Shown here: in pieces, positions 22,082 through 28,340 of the stretch
Layout of the letters: every line of letters starts with the position of its first letter
Numbering within the stretch: position 1 is the stretch's first letter
NCBI GenBank assembly: GCA_015055905.1
Contig: SVHI01000015.1
Span: forward strand, 1-33,871
Length of the DNA: 33,871 nt
Direction: 5' to 3'
From: Clostridiales bacterium
GTDB taxonomy: Bacteria; Bacillota; Clostridia; Christensenellales; UBA1242
Position numbers and translations under genes: made by a program
The notes under the pieces: model-generated
What the model saw: only the letters and a program-made list of their open reading frames with translations
Told to the model about the DNA's origin: nothing
The model's database searches: none

Positions 22082-22097
22082 ATTTATTGTTGAAAAA

Positions 22098-22206
22098 ATC
22101 AGTGCCGAAGACAGCAAGTGGGAATTTTCCGTAATTCTTGCCGAGGAACGTTTAGTATAAATTTGAACTTTATACCTTATGTTTCCTTGAAGCATAAGGT
22201 TTTTTT
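22098..22206 (+). promoter_or_regulatory. Ribosomal protein L10 leader with terminator
   Basis: It contains the L10-leader hallmarks GTGCCGAAGACAGCAAG and CTTGCCGAGG. GCAAG pairs with CTTGC and an inner GGAA-tt-TTCC stem forms, making the L10(L12)4 binding site. A second hairpin, GTATAAA / TTTATAC (22155-22175), overlaps by two bases the terminator ACCTTATG / CATAAGGT plus T6 (22174-22206). Excess L10 is known to lower expression of its operon in this family of leaders. Confidence 0.88.
22174..22206 (+). terminator. Attenuator terminator in the rplJ leader
   Basis: ACCTTATG, an 11-base loop, CATAAGGT and then TTTTTT, ending 33 bases before the rplJ start. Confidence 0.82.
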
Positions 22207-22239
22207 AATCTTCACACTACAAATTAAGGAGGATAGACA

Positions 22240-22731
22240 ATGTCAGCAAATTTTGAAAACAAAAAAGTTGTTGTAAGTGAAATTGAAGGTCTTGCAAAAG
22301 ACGCAAAGTCAATCGTTCTTGTTGACTATCGTGGTTTAACTGTTGCTCAAGCTACAGAACTTCGTAACAACGTTAGAACTGCTGGCGGAACATACAAAGT
22401 TTACAAAAACAGACTTATGAAGATTGCTTTTGATAACCTTGGAATTGAATTCCCAGCATCAGACTTTGAAGGAACAACTGCTGTTCTCTTCCATTCAACT
22501 GACGAAGTTGCTCCTGCTAAAATTGCACTTGATGGTTCAAAGAAATTTAATAACAATTTGAAATTAAAATCAGGATATGTAAACGGCAAATATTTCGATG
22601 TAAACGAAATCACAGCTCTTGCAAATATCCCATCAAGAGAAGTTTTGGTTGCACAACTTCTTGGTATGCTTACAAATCCTATGCGTTCACTTGCTGTTGC
22701 AGTTAGTGAAATTGCAAAGAAAAATGCATAA
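22240..22731 (+). CDS. rplJ: 50S ribosomal protein L10
   Basis: A 163-residue protein that anchors L7/L12 dimers to the ribosomal stalk and, with L12, binds its own mRNA leader. Recognisable segments are SIVLVDYRGLTVAQATELRN, the YKVYKNRLMKIAF RNA-binding stretch and the C-terminal NPMRSLAVAVSEIAKK helix that holds L12. AAGGAGG lies 10 bases before the ATG. rplL follows after 77 bases. Upstream genes rplK and rplA are in a separate locus at 4687-5824. Confidence 0.97.
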   Translation: MSANFENKKVVVSEIEGLAKDAKSIVLVDYRGLTVAQATELRNNVRTAGGTYKVYKNRLMKIAFDNLGIEFPASDFEGTTAVLFHSTDEVAPAKIALDGSKKFNNNLKLKSGYVNGKYFDVNEITALANIPSREVLVAQLLGMLTNPMRSLAVAVSEIAKKNA

Positions 22732-22808
22732 TTTAATAAATAAAAATTTTTAAAACAAAAACCAAACCAATTTAATAAAATAAATTTTATATTAAGGAGA
22801 AATTTAAA

Positions 22809-23180
22809 ATGGCAGATATTAAAAATATGATTGAAGAAATCAAGAAAATGACAGTCGTTGAACTTAACGACCTTGTTAAAGCTATTGAAGAAGAATTTGG
22901 AGTTTCTGCTGCTGCTATGGCAGTTGCTGCTCCAGCTGCAGGCGCTGGTGCTGCTGCAGAAGAAGAAAAGAGCGAATTCAATGTTGTTCTTACAGAAGTA
23001 GGTGCAAACAAAATCGCTGTTATCAAAGTTGTTAGAGAAATCACAGGACTTGGTCTTGCTGAATCTAAAGCTATGGTTGACGGTGCTCCAAGCACAGTTA
23101 AAGAAGGCATCGCTAAAGAAGCTGCTGAAGAAATGGTTAAGAAATTCGCAGAAGCTGGTGCTAAAGCTGAACTTAAGTAA
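22809..23180 (+). CDS. rplL: 50S ribosomal protein L7/L12
   Basis: A 123-residue stalk protein that recruits translational GTPases. The N-terminal dimerisation domain ([25 protein letters not shown]), an Ala-rich hinge (residues about 35-57) and the C-terminal domain ([33 protein letters not shown] in outline) are complete. AAGGAG precedes the ATG. A strong terminator follows, and rpoB/rpoC, the usual next genes, are absent. Confidence 0.97.
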   Translation: MADIKNMIEEIKKMTVVELNDLVKAIEEEFGVSAAAMAVAAPAAGAGAAAEEEKSEFNVVLTEVGANKIAVIKVVREITGLGLAESKAMVDGAPSTVKEGIAKEAAEEMVKKFAEAGAKAELK

Positions 23181-23209
23181 TTTTAGTAAAAACATAAAAA
23201 GTGTGAAGC

Positions 23210-23240
23210 AAAACCGAAGGATAATTCCTTCGGTTTTTTT
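23210..23240 (+). terminator. rplJ-rplL terminator
   Basis: A perfect 12-bp stem AAAACCGAAGGA / TCCTTCGGTTTT with loop TAAT and seven Ts. Confidence 0.9.
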
Positions 23241-23251
23241 GTGTTATAAAT

Positions 23252-23280
23252 TTGACATCTACTCTCTGGAAGAATAATAT
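23252..23280 (+). promoter_or_regulatory. yggS promoter
   Basis: TTGACA at 23252-23257, 17 bases, TAATAT at 23275-23280. The -10 ends 7 bases before the start codon, so the mRNA would be leaderless or nearly so. Confidence 0.7.
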
Positions 23281-23287
23281 ATTTACT

Positions 23288-23953
23288 ATGAATAAAAAGA
23301 ATCTAGAAGAATTAATCGAATTTTCAAAAAATCAAAACAAGTTTAACGAAAGGGTAACACTTGTTGGTGCAACAAAATATCAAACCTATGAAACCATTAA
23401 TCAAGCAATCGCTTTGGGACTTGAGGACATTGGCGAAAATAAAGCAGATGAGTTTAGAGATAAGTTTGCTTTCTATGCTCCTGTAAAAAAACATTTCATT
23501 GGACACCTTCAAACAAACAAAATCAAATATTTGATTGGAAAGGTTGATTTATATCACTCAATCGACTCTCTTCACTTGGCGGAAGAACTTGACAAGGCAT
23601 CAAAGAAAAAAGGTATTATAAGCAACATTTTAATCCAAGTGAATATTGGCAGAGAAGAGAGCAAATCTGGCTTTGATTATGAAGAAATTATAGCCGCTTA
23701 TAATGGCATTAAAAGGCTTGAAAATTTAAAAATCGAAGGGTTGATGGCAATGCTCCCAAATAGCGAAGATGAGGTATATTTGAGGGAATTAGCCCGCAAA
23801 ATGCGTGAGAAATTTGATGAACTTAAAGCAGTAGACAAAAACATTAAATATTTGTCTATGGGTATGTCTCACGACTATAAGTTGTGTGTTGAAGAGGGTT
23901 CAAATATGATTCGTATTGGCTCAGGAATTTTTGGACCAAGACCTAAAAAATAA
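23288..23953 (+). CDS. YggS/PLPBP-type pyridoxal phosphate homeostasis protein
   Basis: A 221-residue single-domain TIM-barrel protein that binds PLP and keeps free PLP and amino-acid pools balanced. The PLP lysine is in LVGATKYQ. Other family signatures are LIQVNIGREESKSGF, LKIEGLMAMLP and the C-terminal LSMGMSHDY...MIRIGSGIFGPR. I start at ATG 23288; the in-frame ATG at 23252 is part of the -35 region. There is no real Shine-Dalgarno, and the promoter predicts transcription starting at about 23287. In many Firmicutes this gene sits near sepF and divIVA, which are not here. Confidence 0.92.
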   Translation: MNKKNLEELIEFSKNQNKFNERVTLVGATKYQTYETINQAIALGLEDIGENKADEFRDKFAFYAPVKKHFIGHLQTNKIKYLIGKVDLYHSIDSLHLAEELDKASKKKGIISNILIQVNIGREESKSGFDYEEIIAAYNGIKRLENLKIEGLMAMLPNSEDEVYLRELARKMREKFDELKAVDKNIKYLSMGMSHDYKLCVEEGSNMIRIGSGIFGPRPKK

Positions 23954-23958
23954 CAATA

Positions 23959-23986
23959 AAAAAGAGTTCCAAACGGAACTCTTTTT
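23959..23986 (+). terminator. Bidirectional terminator between yggS and the orphan basic-tail gene
   Basis: AAAAAGAGTTCC-aaac-GGAACTCTTTTT, a perfect 12-bp stem with A/T runs on both sides, used by two convergent genes. Confidence 0.88.
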
Positions 23987-23987
23987 G

Positions 23988-24692
23988 TTATTCTTCTTCA
24001 CCTGGTTGTTTTGATTTTTTCTTAGGCGAGGTGCTTTCTGCAACTGTGAGGTTGTCGAGAGAGAACGGACTAATAAGTTCTGCTCCTCCCAAAACTCTTG
24101 CACCTTTTGCTTGAGTTTTGCCAGAGCCTTTTGCTCTTGCTTTTCCAGCCTTAGAAATTTCTCTTTCACATTCAAGATTAATTCTTTCATTTACAACTAC
24201 GCCGCTTTCAGGAATACGAACCTTTTGTGGTGGAACATTATAAAGTTCTCCAACCAAGCATTTCATAAACTTAAGCCCACGAACAAGGTCTTCTGCTGAC
24301 GCGGTTCTTGATGGAGCGTAGTCTGAATAAAACTTTGGTGAACCAAACTTTAGTTCTTGCTTTGCGTTTTCAATCGCAGCTGAAAGTGGTGCACCTGGAT
24401 ATTGTTTAAGGAACATTATAAGGTGATTTAAATACAAATTATATTCAAACAAGGTTTGTGGTTGAAGCCTTGTGTAGATTGATTTTGAATCATTGTGTGC
24501 TTGTGTTAAATATTTTTTATATTGCTCGCTGTCACTAAAGCCGCGTGCAACTTCTCTAAACGACCTTGAGTAGTCAGCATTGTCACCGTAGATGTAAGCA
24601 ATTTCACTGCTGAGTGCTCGGTTTAAGTTTTTGATTGTGTGGTGCATTAAAATAATTGCACAAGCCTCATCACTAAATTTTGTTTTTGCCAT
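23988..24692 (-). CDS. Unknown helical protein with basic C-terminal tail
   Basis: A 234-residue soluble protein without a recognised family. Residues 1 to about 165 look helical, with hydrophobic stretches such as ACAIILMHHTIKNL and LYLNHLIMFLKQYPG and a later DLVRGLKFMKCLVGEL. The last 60 residues are rich in Lys, Ala, Gly and Ser (KAGKARAKGSGKTQAKG), then SPKKKSKQPGEEE, which suggests a disordered, possibly nucleic-acid- or membrane-binding tail. GGGAG precedes the ATG. It has its own TTGAAA/TATAAT promoter and shares a terminator with yggS. I see no clear alignment with the two orphan proteins at 20537 and 21261, although the promoter type and orientation are the same. Confidence 0.65.
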   Translation of the reverse strand: MAKTKFSDEACAIILMHHTIKNLNRALSSEIAYIYGDNADYSRSFREVARGFSDSEQYKKYLTQAHNDSKSIYTRLQPQTLFEYNLYLNHLIMFLKQYPGAPLSAAIENAKQELKFGSPKFYSDYAPSRTASAEDLVRGLKFMKCLVGELYNVPPQKVRIPESGVVVNERINLECEREISKAGKARAKGSGKTQAKGARVLGGAELISPFSLDNLTVAESTSPKKKSKQPGEEE

Positions 24693-24716
24693 AGTTTTTC
24701 TCCCTTTTCCACAAAA

Positions 24717-24745
24717 ATTATAACATTTGTTTAAAAATTTTTCAA
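24717..24745 (-). promoter_or_regulatory. Promoter of the orphan basic-tail gene
   Basis: Minus strand: TTGAAA (plus 24740-24745), 17 bases, TATAAT (plus 24717-24722) preceded by TGT. Confidence 0.72.
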
Positions 24746-24805
24746 TAGCAATAAATAAAATTGATTAAAACATTGAAAATATTATAGTTAAATCGTGTTT
24801 TGTTG

Positions 24806-24814
24806 TGTTATAAT
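24806..24814 (+). promoter_or_regulatory. Extended -10 before the small coiled-coil gene
   Basis: TGTTATAAT with no good -35 at 17 bases. A second possibility is TTGATT (24761-24766), 16 bases, TATAGT (24783-24788). From the extended -10, transcription would begin about 10 bases before the ATG. Confidence 0.4.
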
Positions 24815-24830
24815 GAGTGTGGTGATGCTT

Positions 24831-25040
24831 ATGAAAAAGTTTTACGACGCAGAATATATCATTAGAAAAACAAATGAATATGAAGAGTATCGAATTTATA
24901 ATAGCCCAACAGAGCAAAAGCTTAGGGCAATGGTTGCTGAGGCAACAAGACTTTGCGAGATTGAAAATGAAAAGTGTAGGGCTAGAAAAGCAAAACTCGA
25001 AGCAAGAAAACTAGAAAAGCAAATGGCTTTGTCAAAATAG
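24831..25040 (+). CDS. Small charged coiled-coil protein, unknown
   Basis: A 69-residue protein, MKKFYDAEYIIRK at the start and then almost continuous charged helix (AEATRLCEIENEKCRARKAK). No family is recognised. The start is uncertain: ATG 24831 or ATG 24825; only a weak GGTGAT is near, and the likely transcription start is close by. The stop is TAG, one of two in the window. A larger coiled-coil membrane protein begins 38 bases downstream and may be co-transcribed. It is an unproven gene, but length, codon use and position are coherent. Confidence 0.5.
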   Translation: MKKFYDAEYIIRKTNEYEEYRIYNSPTEQKLRAMVAEATRLCEIENEKCRARKAKLEARKLEKQMALSK

Positions 25041-25078
25041 GTTTCTTGACTTACTTGATTAAATTTTAGAGGTGTTTT

Positions 25079-25588
25079 ATGTTAAATTATGCATTGATTG
25101 CAGCAGAAGAAGCAAAAGCAAACAATCTTTCTTGGGCTGTGGATATCTTTACTTTTATTGGAATTGTTGTGTGCATTATTACCGCAGCGATTGCTCTTGT
25201 TTGGCTCACTTGTTTCGTGGTTAAACTTTTAATTAAAACCTTTGGCGCAAAGGTTGGCGAATCTTATGATGTTTTTGTTGAAGATATGAAGAAAAAGGCT
25301 GAAAACAAGAAAGCAAGAAACGCTAAGAAGAGAGAAGAGAAAGACGCTCAAAAGTTAGAACTATTGAATATGAAACTTGAATCTAAAGCAAGAGTTCACG
25401 AAATGAAAAAACAAAAACTTCAAGCAAAACTTGAAGCAAATGAAAATGCTCAAAAAGAAAAACTCTTTGGCATAGTTGTTGAAAAAGAAGAAGAACCAAA
25501 AGTTGAAGAAGTTCAAACAGAACAACCAGAAGAAGAACAAAAAGAAAAGAAAACTTCAAAATCTAAAAAGAAAGAAGAAAACGCATAA
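25079..25588 (+). CDS. Single-pass membrane coiled-coil protein, unknown
   Basis: A 169-residue protein. A short N-terminus is followed by one long hydrophobic segment (about residues 19-52, FTFIGIVVCIITAAIALVWL and on), then a Lys/Glu/Ala-rich coiled coil (about 65-130) and an acidic tail ending KSKKKEENA. This plan, a membrane anchor with a long charged cytoplasmic helix, is common in scaffold or envelope proteins, but no family is recognised. GAGGT lies 6 bases before the ATG. The terminator at 25579-25602 overlaps the stop codon. The preceding small coiled-coil gene may be its operon partner. Confidence 0.65.
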   Translation: MLNYALIAAEEAKANNLSWAVDIFTFIGIVVCIITAAIALVWLTCFVVKLLIKTFGAKVGESYDVFVEDMKKKAENKKARNAKKREEKDAQKLELLNMKLESKARVHEMKKQKLQAKLEANENAQKEKLFGIVVEKEEEPKVEEVQTEQPEEEQKEKKTSKSKKKEENA

Positions 25589-25602
25589 GCGTTTCTTTTT
25601 TT
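25579..25602 (+). terminator. Short terminator overlapping the stop of the coiled-coil gene
   Basis: AAACGC-ATAA-GCGTTT, one C and then seven Ts. The stem has only 6 bp, so termination may be partial and map could be read from upstream. Confidence 0.5.
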
Positions 25603-25613
25603 AAGAGGTCGAA

Positions 25614-26477
25614 ATGGAAAGACAAGAAAAATGCTGGTGCAAAAGTGGTGAGCCTTATGAAACTTGCCATAAAGAATATGATGAAAAAATAGAACCGCTA
25701 AAAAAGAAAGGTTGTTTTTTGCCACCACATTCATTAATTAAAAACAAAAAACAAATTGAGGGTATCAGGGAAGCGTGCAGAATCAACACGTTAATTCTTG
25801 ACAAGGTTGCAAGCGAAATCAAGGCTGGTATGACAACTGAGGATATCAACAGAATTGTTCACGAAGAGACTTTGAGACTTGGCGGCAGACCTGCGTGCTT
25901 GGGCTATGAGGGTTTCCCAAAATCGGTTTGCACATCAGTTAACAGTGTTGTCTGTCACGGAATTCCAAGCAAAAAAGTTGTTTTGAAAGAGGGTGACATT
26001 GTCAATGTTGATTGCACAACTGAAGTTAATGGTTTTTATGGCGATAGTTCAAGAATGTTCGAAATAGGTGAAGTTTCTGCGGAGGCGCATAAACTTGTTA
26101 CTGTTACAAAGGAATGTTTAGATAAAGCGGTTGCTGAAATTAAACCATTCTGTCACGTGGGTGACATTGGCGGTATTGTTTCAAAGCACGCAAAGGCAAA
26201 CGGGTTTTCAGTTGTAAGGGAACTTGGTGGTCACGGAGTGGGGCTTGAGATGCACGAAGACCCATTTGTTAGTCACACTGCAAAAGCTGGCACAGGTATG
26301 ATTTTGGCGCCAGGAATGGTGTTTACAATCGAGCCAATGATTAATGCTGGAAAGGCGGATATTTGCATTGACGAGAGCGATGGCTGGACAATTTATACTT
26401 GGGACGATAGTCTTTCCGCGCAATGGGAATATACCCTTTTAATGACTGAAAACGGCGTGGAAATCTTGTCTAAATAA
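25614..26477 (+). CDS. map: Methionine aminopeptidase with N-terminal SEC-C zinc motif
   Basis: Removes the initiator Met from new proteins on the ribosome. 287 residues: an SEC-C motif at the start (CWCKSGEPYETCH), then the type I aminopeptidase domain. Metal ligands visible are the two Asp in VNVDCTTEVNGFYGDSS, His in GGHGVGLEMHE, Glu in FTIEPM and Glu in QWEYTLL. The last motif has Tyr where EHT is more usual. The SEC-C-extended form occurs in a subset of bacterial enzymes and resembles the ribosome-binding extension used elsewhere. GAGGTCGAA precedes the ATG, a weak site. No promoter is obvious, so it may be read through the short terminator upstream. Confidence 0.93.
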   Translation: MERQEKCWCKSGEPYETCHKEYDEKIEPLKKKGCFLPPHSLIKNKKQIEGIREACRINTLILDKVASEIKAGMTTEDINRIVHEETLRLGGRPACLGYEGFPKSVCTSVNSVVCHGIPSKKVVLKEGDIVNVDCTTEVNGFYGDSSRMFEIGEVSAEAHKLVTVTKECLDKAVAEIKPFCHVGDIGGIVSKHAKANGFSVVRELGGHGVGLEMHEDPFVSHTAKAGTGMILAPGMVFTIEPMINAGKADICIDESDGWTIYTWDDSLSAQWEYTLLMTENGVEILSK

Positions 26478-26482
26478 AGATA

Positions 26483-26511
26483 TTGACACCAATTCTTATA
26501 TATTGTAAAAT
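26483..26511 (+). promoter_or_regulatory. Promoter of the coiled-coil TEPGQ gene
   Basis: TTGACA at 26483-26488, 17 bases, TAAAAT at 26506-26511; the ATG is about 15 bases after the expected start. Confidence 0.8.
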
Positions 26512-26532
26512 AGAAGTAGGGAGAAAAAAATT

Positions 26533-26946
26533 ATGGGTTTTTTTGATAGATTTAAAAAGAAAAAAGAACTTACACCAGCAGCACTTAGAGAAACTATGGC
26601 AAAACTTAAAAATGACTTAGAAACTGTTGCTGCTATTGAAGATGTGGCTCAAAGAGAAAATGCTGCAAAAGGCTTGCTTATTGAAGTTGAACAAACCAAA
26701 ACAATTGTTCAAGAAACTCTCACAAAGGTTGAGGCGGATATTAAAGACCTTGAAGGTAGAGATTGGTGGGCTACACAAGAAGCCGTTAACAGCGACCTTA
26801 GAGGGCTTAGAAGAGGCAAACAGACTTTGCTGGCTGCAACAGAAGAACTTGAAAAAATGAGCAACAAGATTATTGATGTTCTTAAGGGTAAAGTTCAAAC
26901 AGAGCCAGGACAAACAGAACCAGGACAAAGTGAACCAGGTGAATAA
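26533..26946 (+). CDS. Unknown coiled-coil protein with TEPGQ tail repeats
   Basis: A 137-residue protein without a recognised family. It starts MGFFDRFKKKKEL, an amphipathic, basic stretch that could touch the membrane. It continues as a mainly helical coiled coil (about 15-120) with a WW pair in the middle (RDWWATQE) and ends in three tandem copies of [TS]EPG[QE]. AGGGAG lies 8 bases before the ATG. It is a single-gene unit with a strong promoter and a terminator shared with the convergent membrane protein gene. Confidence 0.7.
   Translation: MGFFDRFKKKKELTPAALRETMAKLKNDLETVAAIEDVAQRENAAKGLLIEVEQTKTIVQETLTKVEADIKDLEGRDWWATQEAVNSDLRGLRRGKQTLLAATEELEKMSNKIIDVLKGKVQTEPGQTEPGQSEPGE
26899..26943 (+). 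repeat. Three tandem 15-bp repeats encoding TEPGQ
   Basis: Units at 26899-26913, 26914-26928 and 26929-26943, right before the stop codon. The first two differ by one base; the third is diverged (SEPGE). Repeat number could vary between strains without shifting the frame. Confidence 0.85.
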
Positions 26947-26954
26947 TTCAAAAT

Positions 26955-26987
26955 AAAAAAAGACAGGAAATTTTCCTGTCTTTTTTT
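26955..26987 (+). terminator. Bidirectional terminator between the TEPGQ gene and the membrane protein gene
   Basis: A near-perfect palindrome with AGACAGGAA / TTCCTGTCT arms. It is flanked by A-runs on the left and T-runs on the right. Confidence 0.85.
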
Positions 26988-27001
26988 ATTGCGTTTTACA
27001 C

Positions 27002-27505
27002 TTATTTCTTAAGCGCTTTAACAAGAACTGCAGCACCAGCAACAACTGAGCAGATAGCTGAAACAATTGCACCAATAGCAAGTTCCCATTCAATAGCTTC
27101 TAAGATAGCGCCTGCAAGGTTGTCTGCAAACACCATAAAGCTTGGCATTAAGAAGAATAATACGCCAGCAGCAATAAATGCGCCGATTGACACAAAGTCA
27201 AAGATTTTTGAACCCTTTTTGCCAAATGTGTTGAGTGCTGTTAACACAACGCCAACAAGTGCAAGAAGGTATGGAAGCAAAGCCATAAATGAGAATGAAA
27301 GTTGAGCAACTTCTTTTTCACTGTAACCGAATGCTACTTTCAAACCTGAAACGCCTTCGCCTTCAACGGTTTTTCCAAAAGCTTCAACGTCTGGTGTTTT
27401 TACTGTTGAAACGAACATCATAACAACTGCAACAACGCCAAGAACGATTGCGACAAAAGACAAAATTTTGCCTAAGTCTAAACCTTTACTTTTCTTTTTT
27501 GCCAT
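27002..27505 (-). CDS. Four-helix membrane protein, unknown
   Basis: A 167-residue protein with a basic N-terminus (MAKKKSKGLDLG) and four hydrophobic helices: about 11-32, 70-92, 104-126 and 141-163. A short outside loop after helix 1 contains TPDVEAFGKTVEGEGVSGLKVAFGYS. No motif indicates a function. AGGAGG with good spacing gives a strong start. Its promoter is only moderate (27526-27554), and it ends at a terminator shared with the convergent gene. Similar small multi-helix proteins occur in many Firmicutes without assigned roles. Confidence 0.7.
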   Translation of the reverse strand: MAKKKSKGLDLGKILSFVAIVLGVVAVVMMFVSTVKTPDVEAFGKTVEGEGVSGLKVAFGYSEKEVAQLSFSFMALLPYLLALVGVVLTALNTFGKKGSKIFDFVSIGAFIAAGVLFFLMPSFMVFADNLAGAILEAIEWELAIGAIVSAICSVVAGAAVLVKALKK

Positions 27506-27525
27506 AATTTTTTCCTCCTGTATAT

Positions 27526-27554
27526 ATTATGACAAACATTTTTGTTTTACGCAA
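27526..27554 (-). promoter_or_regulatory. Possible promoter of the four-helix membrane protein gene
   Basis: Minus strand: TTGCGT (plus 27549-27554), 17 bases, CATAAT (plus 27526-27531), with TGT before the -10. Confidence 0.4.
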
Positions 27555-27604
27555 ACAAATAAAACAAATTTTAAAAATTGGTAAAATTTCAATAAAATTC
27601 AATA

Positions 27605-27633
27605 TTGACAGGGTGGTGTGGGCGTGTTATACT
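27605..27633 (+). promoter_or_regulatory. Promoter of the orphan gene at 27669
   Basis: TTGACA at 27605-27610, 17 bases, TATACT at 27628-27633 with TGT before it. Three consensus elements are present. Confidence 0.85.
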
Positions 27634-27668
27634 TTTATTATTGAATTTATTATTTTTAGGAGAAAATT

Positions 27669-28295
27669 ATGTTTGATTATGAAGGAATGAGCAATAAAAT
27701 GCACTATGAAAGAGTTTTGGGTCTTTATAATAGCCTTTGCGAGAAGTATAAAGTTGAAAAGGCTCCAAAGGTTGCAGAGGCAGAGGCTTTACAAGGCTCT
27801 TATGCAATCAAACATTCAATGGTGAGAGATGAGTTTAAAAAACTCCTTGCAGGTTTTGTTGCACCAGAGTGGGAAAGTTTACTTCCAAAATATTTTGAAG
27901 AAAAAGAAATGGCTGACGCAAAAGAAATTATGTTTGCAAGTCTTGAAATGTTACCAGAAGATGGTTATGACCTTTTTGTGAAGAACTTTAGAACATTAAA
28001 CTATCTTGATGCTGGCCGTGAAGACGACATTAGAGCGTATGTTGCAGACAGCGTTAGATATATGAGTCTTGATGAAGTAATTTGTCATTTCGACTTTTTG
28101 ATGCATTCAAAATATGGAAAAACAATCATTGACGGAATTGTTGATGAGATTGAAAGAAACGAAGCTATTGCTCCTGAAATTAAGGCTTATTTTGAAGCAA
28201 GAGTAAAAGAAAGAAAGCAACAAGCAAAACTTGCTAAAAAACAAGCAAAGAAACTTGCTAAAAAAGGCGAGCCAGCACAAAGCGAAAAACAATAA
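27669..28295 (+). CDS. Unknown soluble helical protein with Lys/Ala tail
   Basis: A 208-residue protein that I do not recognise. It is mostly helical by composition, with segments such as SMVRDEFKKLLAGFVAPEWESLL and SVRYMSLDEVICHFDFLMHSKYG. The last 35 residues are a basic Lys/Ala/Gln-rich helix (AKLAKKQAKKLAKKG). No signal peptide or membrane helix is seen. TAGGAG lies 7 bases before the ATG. It has a very good extended promoter, so it may be well expressed. It ends at a terminator shared with fba. Confidence 0.65.
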   Translation: MFDYEGMSNKMHYERVLGLYNSLCEKYKVEKAPKVAEAEALQGSYAIKHSMVRDEFKKLLAGFVAPEWESLLPKYFEEKEMADAKEIMFASLEMLPEDGYDLFVKNFRTLNYLDAGREDDIRAYVADSVRYMSLDEVICHFDFLMHSKYGKTIIDGIVDEIERNEAIAPEIKAYFEARVKERKQQAKLAKKQAKKLAKKGEPAQSEKQ

Positions 28296-28302
28296 GCAAA
28301 AT

Positions 28303-28334
28303 AAAAACTCATAACCAAGTGTTATGAGTTTTTT
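28303..28334 (+). terminator. Bidirectional terminator between the orphan gene and fba
   Basis: AAAAACTCATAAC-caagt-GTTATGAGTTTTT, a perfect 13-bp stem, with a T-run on either strand. Confidence 0.88.
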
Positions 28335-28340
28335 GTTTGT

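Noticed and set aside
22401..23195. Long minus-strand open frame over rplJ-rplL
   Set aside because: It is a Phe/Ser/Cys-rich shadow of the two ribosomal genes, without a ribosome site or family motif.
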